19,586 bases of DNA from Candidatus Micrarchaeum sp. (GTDB taxonomy: Archaea > Micrarchaeota > Micrarchaeia > CAILAH01): positions 1 through 19,586 of the forward strand of contig DYJQ01000015.1 of the NCBI GenBank assembly GCA_020723045.1, written 5' to 3'. The notes beneath the pieces are model-generated. The model ran no database searches, was not told where the DNA came from, and was given only the letters and a program-made list of their open reading frames with translations. A program made the position numbers and the translations under genes. Each line of letters opens with the position of its first letter. Within the stretch, counting starts at the first letter, position 1. This document shows, piece after piece, positions 14,321-19,586 of this stretch.

Positions 14321-14770
14321 ATGTGCATTAGTATGGAGAAAGACCCATCGCAAAATCATCATCGCGGCCAGGTGGCAGTCGAGTTTCTTGCGGTAGTGGC
14401 ATTCTTCATTCTAATAACGGTCCCCGTATTCCTGTACTTCTACACATCAGCCCCTCAGAAGGAGTATTATGCGAGCCTGTCGCAGGCCGAATCCAGCGCA
14501 GATGAATTCGTTAAGTATGGTGAACTGGTAGGAACACAGGGTAACGGTACCAACATAACACGGCTCATAGTGGTGCCTAAATATACACAGAATATAACGC
14601 TCAACGGCACATTAGCAGTAATCCATGTTGAGTATTTTGATATGGGCGCAGATGTGGTACGGCAGGGCACAATGAATTTCACACCTTCTGTTATGCAGGT
14701 GGGTGGGGGCGGGACGTATGCGTTCGTATTTGAGAATGCGGGAGGTAATGTGAATGTCACTAAAAAATAA
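14321..14770 (+). CDS. class III signal peptide pilin-like protein 3
   Basis: This protein has about 149 residues. After a leader ending 'NHHRG', the class III signal motif 'RGQVAVEFLAVVAFFILI' appears, in which archaeal prepilin peptidases (EppA/FlaK type) cut between G and Q. The mature part is a hydrophobic helix followed by a small beta-rich domain with several glycosylation-type sites ('NGTNIT', 'NITLNGT'). The frame is open from an ATG at 14306. A GAGGGA site 7 nt before the ATG at 14321 makes that start more likely, and 14333 is also possible. It is the third gene of the cluster, and its end overlaps the next gene by 17 nt. Confidence 0.87.
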   Translation: MCISMEKDPSQNHHRGQVAVEFLAVVAFFILITVPVFLYFYTSAPQKEYYASLSQAESSADEFVKYGELVGTQGNGTNITRLIVVPKYTQNITLNGTLAVIHVEYFDMGADVVRQGTMNFTPSVMQVGGGGTYAFVFENAGGNVNVTKK

Positions 14771-15164
14771 GCGCGGCCAGACAGCCATAGAGTACCTTAC
14801 ATACTTTGCTTTCTTCCTACTCATAGCATCCACATTCTCAGCGTTTGTGTTCACACAATCGGGTGCTGAGCTTTCCAAGCGGTCGCAGGAGCGGTTCAAA
14901 TCCACACTCTTCTATGTTGCGCAGGGTGTGAAGGATGTGAATACACTCGCAATGCATGCAGATTATGCAGAGGCGAACATAACACTTCCCTATATCGTAA
15001 AGGGAGCGGGTATGAACATCTCAGATATTCCGGGAGGCATTATAATGGGGAATACAACAGTAGGGGGCAGTGCAGTATACTATTATGTTAAGATAGGCAA
15101 TTTCACGGTTGATGTAACACAGGACTCAACTACACCAGAGATTGTTACTGTAATGAAAAAATAA
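14754..15164 (+). CDS. class III signal peptide pilin-like protein 4
   Basis: This 136-residue protein carries a near-consensus class III signal: 'MSLKNKRGQTAIEYLTYFAFFLLIA', with RGQ at residues 7-9 and E-Y four residues on. The exposed part is about 100 residues with N-glycosylation-type sites ('EANITL', 'GNTTVGG', 'GNFTVD'). It overlaps the preceding gene by 17 nt, and its start has an excellent GGAGGT ribosome-binding site at 14741-14746, 7 nt upstream. By signal and size it is the best candidate for the major fibre subunit. The resemblance between its C-terminal region and that of protein 3 (both end in a V-x-x-K-K-like motif) suggests they are paralogues. Confidence 0.9.
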   Translation: MSLKNKRGQTAIEYLTYFAFFLLIASTFSAFVFTQSGAELSKRSQERFKSTLFYVAQGVKDVNTLAMHADYAEANITLPYIVKGAGMNISDIPGGIIMGNTTVGGSAVYYYVKIGNFTVDVTQDSTTPEIVTVMKK

Positions 15165-15185
15165 TGTATGAAAAGAGGGGATAGG

Positions 15186-15614
15186 ATGGAAGGAAAACGC
15201 GGCCAGGTACTCTCGTATGACGCAATCGGTGGCGTCGTGATTTTTCTGATAGCCGTGGGCATACTTGTTGCCTACTGGTCCGCACTCAGTGCCTCTTTTT
15301 CGGATGAAGATGCCAACCTGGCCCTCGAGGCTAACACCGTCCTTGACAACATGATGGTGCCGGGTGTGCTCATGCTTGCCGACGGCTACCACCTAAATGA
15401 AAGTGTATTTAGACAACCTAACTGCGGCCTAGACCAGAAGAAGGATGAGGTAGGCCTCATACACAATTTTTATATTGAAGTTATCGATTCTACGCCTAGA
15501 GTAGTGGCCTCTTGCGGTTTCCCCCCATCCAATCCGCAGAAGATTGTGATATCGGAGAGGCTCGCATATTACGGTGATGAGCCCGTAAAAGTAGTTATGA
15601 AGGTTTACACCTAA
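15186..15614 (+). CDS. class III-like signal peptide protein 5
   Basis: This 142-residue protein begins 'MEGKRGQVLSYDAIGGVVIFLIAVGILVAY'. The K-R-G-Q leader is kept, but the usual A-x-E-[FY] following it is replaced by 'LSYDAIGG', so it is a divergent member of the class. The external part has a cysteine pair ('QPNCGL', 'ASCGFP'). The frame is open to an ATG at 15168, 4 nt after the preceding stop. A GAGGGG site 5 nt before the ATG at 15186 points to the shorter start, which also gives a leader of normal length. It is the last gene of the cluster and converges on the minus-strand operon. Confidence 0.85.
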   Translation: MEGKRGQVLSYDAIGGVVIFLIAVGILVAYWSALSASFSDEDANLALEANTVLDNMMVPGVLMLADGYHLNESVFRQPNCGLDQKKDEVGLIHNFYIEVIDSTPRVVASCGFPPSNPQKIVISERLAYYGDEPVKVVMKVYT

Positions 15615-15623
15615 TTGGTGCAC

Positions 15624-15639
15624 AAAAAGTGTAAAAAAA
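15624..15639 (-). terminator. oligo-T tracts after the small basic protein gene
   Basis: On the minus strand a T7 run (15639-15633) and a T5 run (15628-15624) lie 30-45 nt past the stop codon at 15669. They fit U-tract termination of the four-gene minus operon. I see no comparable tract for the plus-strand pilin cluster. Confidence 0.5.
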
Positions 15640-15668
15640 GCCATAAGGGCGCCAACCTAAAAAGCCAC

Positions 15669-16001
15669 TTACCTCTTTAACACAGCCTTCCTTCCTCTTG
15701 CTGTCGTTTTTCTGGCCTTTGCACCCTTGCTCTTTATCTTATTTCTGTTTCTCCCCTTCGTTTGCAGGTCATTGACAAACTCAACAAGTTCAGACACATT
15801 CGCGCCTGCATCTGGTTTATCGCCGTCATAACCCTCCTCTTTCATCATGCTCTTGAACTTCCCTTCATCCTTCTGCCTCAATTGTGCCACGGATACCACA
15901 AATGAGGACGGCACGTCATCCAATTTATCCTTTATTCTACCCTCTCTCCCCATCAGCCTTGAAATGACACGTCTGAATGCCTTCAATATATCGGCAACCA
16001 T
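15669..16001 (-). CDS. small protein with highly basic C-terminal tail, function unknown
   Basis: This 110-residue protein matches no family I recognise. The first 85 residues look like short helices ('ADILKAFRRVISRLMG', 'SELVEFVNDLQTKG'). The last 25 residues are almost entirely Lys/Arg/Gly/Ala ('KSKGAKARKTTARGRKAV'-like), as in ribosome- or nucleic-acid-binding tails. The start lies 2 nt after the stop of the preceding membrane protein gene, implying translational coupling. It is the last gene of the operon containing S26e, so a role around the ribosome or RNA is possible, but this is only context. Confidence 0.75.
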   Translation of the reverse strand: MVADILKAFRRVISRLMGREGRIKDKLDDVPSSFVVSVAQLRQKDEGKFKSMMKEEGYDGDKPDAGANVSELVEFVNDLQTKGRNRNKIKSKGAKARKTTARGRKAVLKR

Positions 16002-16003
16002 GA

Positions 16004-16972
16004 CTAAGATATCCTGTGCTTAATTTTTAAACTTTTAATCAGGAGCGCAATGTCTGCGGCAGTGAGGCCGGCAATGAGCGGGAAATCAAATGCCGGGATA
16101 AGTAGCTTGGCGGCACCAAACACTGCTATGAATGCAACCATACCCCACACATACCCTCCGCCTATTGCAAAGAAAGAGAGAAACAGCGCGGAGAGGATGT
16201 ACATGGCCATGAATGCGGCAAACGTATCCACAATCACCGCACCCACATAGTAGGTTATCCTGAACCCCTCTACATAACTTATGTAGAGCACAAGCGCTAG
16301 TGCAAGCCCGACAATGACAACCATGAACGGCGAACTCTTCACAAATGCAATGACGCTCTTTATATCCCCCTCACTCGATGCCGCCCCGGGCGCGATCACT
16401 ATAGCGGTGTAGAGCAACAGCACATCTTTCAGCTCATCCATTCGCGAGATGTCTGCCAGTATTGAGATGAATTTATGTATTGGGTCTCCTGCAATTGCGT
16501 AGTGCAGGATGTCATACGAGTTTACATATGCCGTGAGGGCGATGAAAATGAGCGGCAGGAAGAATGTAGGCCCAAAACCCGCGATGAAGACGGATATCAT
16601 TCCGAACATATTCTTCTCATACTTTACTGATACTTGGCCCTTATGCTCCTCCAAATCCATACCTATGATATTGCTTCCACTCAATAGTGCGGGGATGAGG
16701 TGGCCGAATAACTCATGCATGAGTACTGTGGGCCGGGTGAAGATGGTGCTTACGAGAGGGAGGGAGCTTACTCTCACAAAGACATTCCTGTAAAGTACAG
16801 CCATAAGAAAGTGCTGGACCACACTGATAACACTAAAAAATATCACAAACCTTCCTATACTCTCGATTGCATTATATTCTATTTCCAGCAGAGGCGAGGG
16901 GATCATCGGAATAACTTGCACTGATAACAATAAAAAACTCACAAGAAATGAGTGCGGCCCTCTAACACACAC
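16004..16972 (-). CDS. polytopic membrane protein with HExxxH motif, putative metallopeptidase-like
   Basis: This protein of up to 322 residues has about eight membrane segments. At residues 86-91, 'MHELFGHLIPALLSG' resembles the active site of M50 site-2 proteases, but the second histidine is one residue too far (H-E-L-F-G-H rather than HExxH). Near the C-terminus 'LLIPAFDFPLIAG' vaguely recalls the P-x-x-x-D-G element of M50 enzymes. I would not call it an active protease from sequence alone. The start is uncertain: GTG 16972, GTG 16942 and ATG 16906 are all in frame, and an AT-rich element (AATTATAAG) upstream may be a promoter. It lies 15 nt after rps26e and 2 nt before the small basic protein gene. 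Confidence 0.75.
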   Translation of the reverse strand: MCVRGPHSFLVSFLLLSVQVIPMIPSPLLEIEYNAIESIGRFVIFFSVISVVQHFLMAVLYRNVFVRVSSLPLVSTIFTRPTVLMHELFGHLIPALLSGSNIIGMDLEEHKGQVSVKYEKNMFGMISVFIAGFGPTFFLPLIFIALTAYVNSYDILHYAIAGDPIHKFISILADISRMDELKDVLLLYTAIVIAPGAASSEGDIKSVIAFVKSSPFMVVIVGLALALVLYISYVEGFRITYYVGAVIVDTFAAFMAMYILSALFLSFFAIGGGYVWGMVAFIAVFGAAKLLIPAFDFPLIAGLTAADIALLIKSLKIKHRIS

Positions 16973-16987
16973 TTATAATTGCGCCAA

Positions 16988-17233
16988 TTACATGTTGTAT
17001 TTATTCATCATCCTTTTCTTTTTCTTCTCGAATATCTTTCTGTGCTTGGCGCAACTTATGCAATAGTACACCTTCCTGAAGTCTGAGTATGAGACATCAT
17101 CCTTCGTCCTAAGCTCGGTTGAATAATTAACCCTTCGTGTGTCCAGCACGGCCTTGTTTCTGGGTATGTTTCTGCCGCACGATACGCATACTACTAGCGG
17201 TTCCCGTCCCCGTCCTTTCTTACCTTTTGACAT
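16988..17233 (-). CDS. rps26e: 30S ribosomal protein S26e
   Basis: This protein of about 81 residues has the S26e pattern: basic N-terminus 'MSKGKKGRGREPLVVCVSCGRNIPRNKAV', then 'RRVNYSTELR' and 'VYYCISCAKHRKIFEKKKKR'. Two C-x-x-C pairs (CVSC, CISC) form the zinc site. S26e binds near the mRNA exit channel in eukaryotic ribosomes. In archaea it is characteristic of TACK/Asgard lineages and patchy elsewhere. The frame opens at ATG 17239, but the GAGGT ribosome-binding site abuts that ATG and lies 6 nt before the ATG at 17233, so the latter is preferred. It lies 9 nt after the phosphoesterase stop. Confidence 0.92.
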   Translation of the reverse strand: MSKGKKGRGREPLVVCVSCGRNIPRNKAVLDTRRVNYSTELRTKDDVSYSDFRKVYYCISCAKHRKIFEKKKKRMMNKYNM

Positions 17234-17242
17234 AATCATACC

Positions 17243-17911
17243 TCACTTGATTTGAATACCATTCAACAGGTATATTTTCGCTGACTTTTTTATAAAAGTA
17301 TGCATGAACGGTCCGGGTGCATTTTCTCTCACATTCGTACTGTAGCTTTCTGAGAATGATGGAAAAATGATAATATTTATGTTCTTTGCAATCCGTGTCT
17401 CCTTTCCATAATGCGCCCTCAACCTATCCCTGCTTAGCCTCCCCATAACCCATACCTTGACGGCCGTCTTGAATTCCCCACCAAGTATGTGCTTAGGGTG
17501 GTAATGGCCAGCCAGAATCGTCTTGCATTTTAACAATTCTTTATCAGGCCATGCATGGCCGTGTGTACACCCAATACCGTTGATTATTGCCCCGCCCGGC
17601 CCGTAAACGGTGCAGTATGCCTCATACTTCTCTATATTCCCGTCATGATTCCCCTTGCATATGTGCAGGTCATACTTTGAGCCAATCTCGCGTATAAACC
17701 TCCCAACATTTGCATCGGTCCCAGCAACCCTGTCTTTCACATCTCCAAGGATGAGCAGCCTTCTCTTCTTCTCTCTCTGCATCAATCTCTCTACCACTTC
17801 CGCAATCACCTTCCAGTTAGGAGAGAACGGCGACCCTATGTGCAAATCGCTTATTACCACCCACTCCCCCAGTACGGCAACGGGCTCATTGTGCAGGAAT
17901 TTAATGCCCAT
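17243..17911 (-). CDS. SbcD/Mre11-related archaeal metallophosphoesterase
   Basis: This 222-residue calcineurin-fold phosphoesterase shows all metal-binding blocks: D22-x-H24 in 'ISDLHIG', G56-D57 in 'LILGDVKDRV', G-N-H-D at 87-90, H117-G-H119 in 'THGHAW', and G-H-x-H at 135-138 in 'AGHYHP'. The combination with 'GDVKD' matches the archaeal SbcD-related phosphoesterase group of unknown substrate, often encoded near DNA-repair or translation genes. The frame is open from an ATG at 17932, but that codon is 4 nt from the TATA box (17943-17936). The ATG at 17911 is 28 nt away, so the leaderless start is 17911. It heads an operon with rps26e, the membrane protein and the small basic protein. Confidence 0.92.
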   Translation of the reverse strand: MGIKFLHNEPVAVLGEWVVISDLHIGSPFSPNWKVIAEVVERLMQREKKRRLLILGDVKDRVAGTDANVGRFIREIGSKYDLHICKGNHDGNIEKYEAYCTVYGPGGAIINGIGCTHGHAWPDKELLKCKTILAGHYHPKHILGGEFKTAVKVWVMGRLSRDRLRAHYGKETRIAKNINIIIFPSFSESYSTNVRENAPGPFMHTFIKKSAKIYLLNGIQIK

Positions 17912-17933
17912 ATTCAATATATACCGCAACATT

Positions 17934-17949
17934 TTTATATAAATTTATA
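17934..17949. promoter_or_regulatory. shared bidirectional TATA region (phosphoesterase operon / RSH gene)
   Basis: TTTATATAAATTTATA contains overlapping TATA elements on both strands. On the minus strand TTTATATA (17943-17936) is 28 nt from ATG 17911. On the plus strand the element centred near 17938 is 25 nt from ATG 17963. One bound TBP region may serve both directions. Confidence 0.65.
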
Positions 17950-17962
17950 CACAAAAAAAGGC

Positions 17963-19504
17963 ATGAATAAGACAGGGATACAGAATCCCTCCAACACAAA
18001 CAGTAGGTGGGGGAGCACCAAGATGAACCTTAAAAAGATAAATGAAATGAGGGACAGGGCGATTGAATTCTTGAGGAGAAAGAAATTTGCAGAAGAGCTC
18101 ATAGACCACAACCTAGGGCTATTTTACAGGCTTGCCTCAAGCATAAACGTGGATAAATCTGCATCGCTAGCTGTTGACCCGCAGGAAATCATTAACCTTG
18201 CACTGTACCACAATCTTCAATCCGTAAGGCAGTTGCCTAACGATTTGCAGGGGAAAGTGGGCCCCATCCTCTCAAAATTCATCGATCTTAAGAAGCATGA
18301 TGTGCTGAAAGATGACCACAAATGGCATTACTATTCTGAGCTTTCAAAGAGCGACCTCCCGCTCCTCATATTTAGGACGGTTGATGTATCGATGTTGCCG
18401 TTGCAGAGGGACATACTGATTCATCTTTTTGGGTTTGACAGGCGTAAAGTAGATGAGCAGATGAGATGCATTGCGGAGTCGATGCTCTTTATATACTCGC
18501 AATATGCAACAATCCTTGGGCTTCATAGCATTGCCGTCAACCTGCGCAACTCATCTGCAAGCGTTCTCTACCCAGCCCTCTACGCCAGGGTTATTGAGGA
18601 GTTTGAGAAGAAAAAGGACATGCTGGAATTAACTGAGAGAAGTTTTGGTGAAGAGATTAACAATCTGGTGCGTGAGGCACTCGTTTCAGCGGGGATAAAC
18701 TTCGTTCTTTTTGATGGGTATAATTATTATAAGAGCCGCATAAAGCAGCCTGGGAGTACGGTGTTCAAGCTTGCTGCGAGAAATAGGGGTGCTGATGAAG
18801 TGATGAGCCTGCACGACATAGTTGCGTTTATGGTTGTTACGGAGAGTACGAAGGAGGTATATGATTTTGTTGATGTTGTTCGCGATAAGTTTGGTGATCG
18901 TATAGTTGAAATTGACGATTCAATAAAAAACCAAAGGCAAAATGGCTACCAAGCCATTCATATAGACTTCAATTTTAACGGCATAAACGTAGAGCTACAG
19001 GTAAAATCTCACGAGATGTACGAGCGTTGTGAACGCGCCGACCTTTCACATAGTTTATACAAGCTAACCAAACTAGACTTGGAGACAGTCCGCAGGCTTG
19101 AACAGTACAACAATCTGCTTTCTGATGTAACGACGGAGCAGATACTCAATGTAGTGCTGGCAAGGCACGCACCACGGATAAAGGTCAACGTCCAATTACA
19201 AAGCGCCGGCAATGTTTTAGTTGAACTGCCGAAAGACTCATGCATCTTTGACTTGGTGTGCAGCGTTTCAGACCCCCCAAAGTATAATGATGTTTCAATA
19301 CCAGCTACAGGCAGAAAATGCTCGCTCTTTGAGCGTATCGATGAGGGCCTTACCTATAAGCTTGATGAGTTCCCGCACAGAGAGGGCCCATCCAACCGCA
19401 CGCTAAGGTCGCTTGCGAATGTGTGCACAACGCAGAATGCAAGGCTGGCCATAAGCAACATAATAAAGCGGAGAAAAAAGGAAAACCGTAGAAACGGCAA
19501 TTAA
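17963..19504 (+). CDS. divergent RelA/SpoT homologue (degenerate HD, synthetase-like, TGS)
   Basis: This 513-residue protein follows the order of long RSH enzymes, which make and break (p)ppGpp. Residues 40-210 align with the HD hydrolase and following helices, but the HD motif is H83-N84 ('LALYHNLQ') and the 'ADRLHN' block is lost. Residues 225-370 match the synthetase: D285 ('SLHDIVAFMVV'), N327-G-Y-Q ('QNGYQAIHIDF'), E344-L-Q ('VELQVKSHEMYERC') and H363 ('LSHSLYK') remain. The ATP-site GRxK is replaced by 'DGYNYYKSRIK', and the Arg after D285 is Met. Residues about 405-470 resemble a TGS domain ('VLVELPKDSCIFDLV'), with no ACT domain. The frame extends upstream to 17840 without support. 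ATG 17963 is leaderless, and ATG 18023 (with a GGGGGAG site) is an alternative. Confidence 0.85.
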   Translation: MNKTGIQNPSNTNSRWGSTKMNLKKINEMRDRAIEFLRRKKFAEELIDHNLGLFYRLASSINVDKSASLAVDPQEIINLALYHNLQSVRQLPNDLQGKVGPILSKFIDLKKHDVLKDDHKWHYYSELSKSDLPLLIFRTVDVSMLPLQRDILIHLFGFDRRKVDEQMRCIAESMLFIYSQYATILGLHSIAVNLRNSSASVLYPALYARVIEEFEKKKDMLELTERSFGEEINNLVREALVSAGINFVLFDGYNYYKSRIKQPGSTVFKLAARNRGADEVMSLHDIVAFMVVTESTKEVYDFVDVVRDKFGDRIVEIDDSIKNQRQNGYQAIHIDFNFNGINVELQVKSHEMYERCERADLSHSLYKLTKLDLETVRRLEQYNNLLSDVTTEQILNVVLARHAPRIKVNVQLQSAGNVLVELPKDSCIFDLVCSVSDPPKYNDVSIPATGRKCSLFERIDEGLTYKLDEFPHREGPSNRTLRSLANVCTTQNARLAISNIIKRRKKENRRNGN

Positions 19505-19586
19505 TGGCTTAACTATTGTGAAAGCTCCCTGCTTTCTTTCGCCATACTCTTCAATGAACTTTTTATAGCTTTTCAGCATGTCAATT
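19505..19586. other. right-edge intergenic stretch, no supported gene
   Basis: These 82 nt follow the RSH stop. A T-rich CTTTTTATAGC at about 19558-19568 could be a terminator for the RSH gene, or on the minus strand a TATA element. A minus-strand frame here is open but too short to support a gene call at the window edge. Confidence 0.4.

Noticed and set aside
19500..19586. Minus-strand frame at the right edge reading '...MLKSYKKFIEEYGERKQ...'.
   Set aside because: The residues look plausible, but the frame runs about 100 nt into the RSH coding sequence before a stop and is cut by the window, so it cannot be told from a shadow.
1..19586. CRISPR arrays, insertion sequences, att sites and phage genes.
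   Set aside because: No regularly spaced repeats, transposase or integrase motifs or terminal inverted repeats were seen. Gene content is chromosomal.

Overview
This window reads as a chromosomal segment from a small-genome archaeon. The evidence is Glu-tRNA(Gln) amidotransferase GatD, a nascent-polypeptide-associated complex protein, ribosomal protein S26e, an archaeal-type ATP-dependent DNA ligase, class III (RGQxAxE[YF]L) signal peptides, no encoded CCA on the tRNAs, and AT-rich TATA elements about 25-28 nt upstream of start codons, which implies leaderless mRNAs. GC looks moderate and genes are tightly packed on both strands. Noncanonical tRNA introns, S26e and the pilin-like genes together point to DPANN, and Micrarchaeota (ARMAN-1/2-like) is my best guess. 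That placement is inference, not proof.

Layout. 1-1521 (+): a small membrane protein, a DUF1624-type membrane acyltransferase-like protein and an EncFtn-type ferritin-like protein. 1567-1739 (-): tRNA-Gly(GCC) with two introns. 1787-3790 (-): type IA topoisomerase, divergent from the NAC gene (3873-4199 +). 9137-4224 (-): a likely operon of thymidylate kinase, a secreted coiled-coil protein, a histone-deacetylase-fold protein, GatD and a DedA/VTT membrane protein. 9207-9354 (-): tRNA-Val(GAC) with two introns. 9395-10162 (-): a ZIP metal transporter preceded by a decayed duplicate of its own 5' end. 10314-12074 (+): DNA ligase. 12115-15614 (+): five consecutive pilin-like or secreted proteins, all starting with an R-G-[FQ] signal. 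17911-15669 (-): SbcD/Mre11-related phosphoesterase, S26e, a polytopic membrane protein with an HExxxH motif and a small basic protein. 17963-19504 (+): a divergent RelA/SpoT homologue.

The strongest signal is in the RNA genes. Both tRNAs are interrupted twice. Three of the four introns are outside the canonical 37/38 site: two are in the T-loop at 59/60 and one is in the D-loop. All four can be drawn as a 3-nt bulge, 4-bp helix, 3-nt bulge motif with the cut after the second bulge nucleotide, and removing them leaves orthodox 73-nt tRNAs. This implies a splicing endonuclease of broad specificity, such as the epsilon-2 enzyme known from ARMAN-1/2. The second notable item is an archaeal long-RSH protein (HD-like, synthetase-like, TGS) whose hydrolase and ATP-binding signatures are degraded while its NGYQ and E-x-Q signatures remain.

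Functionally the window mixes information processing (topoisomerase, ligase, Tmk, GatD, NAC, S26e, tRNAs), metal handling (ZIP, ferritin-like) and cell-surface biogenesis (pilin-like cluster, secreted protein, DedA). I saw no insertion sequence, CRISPR array, rRNA or prophage.
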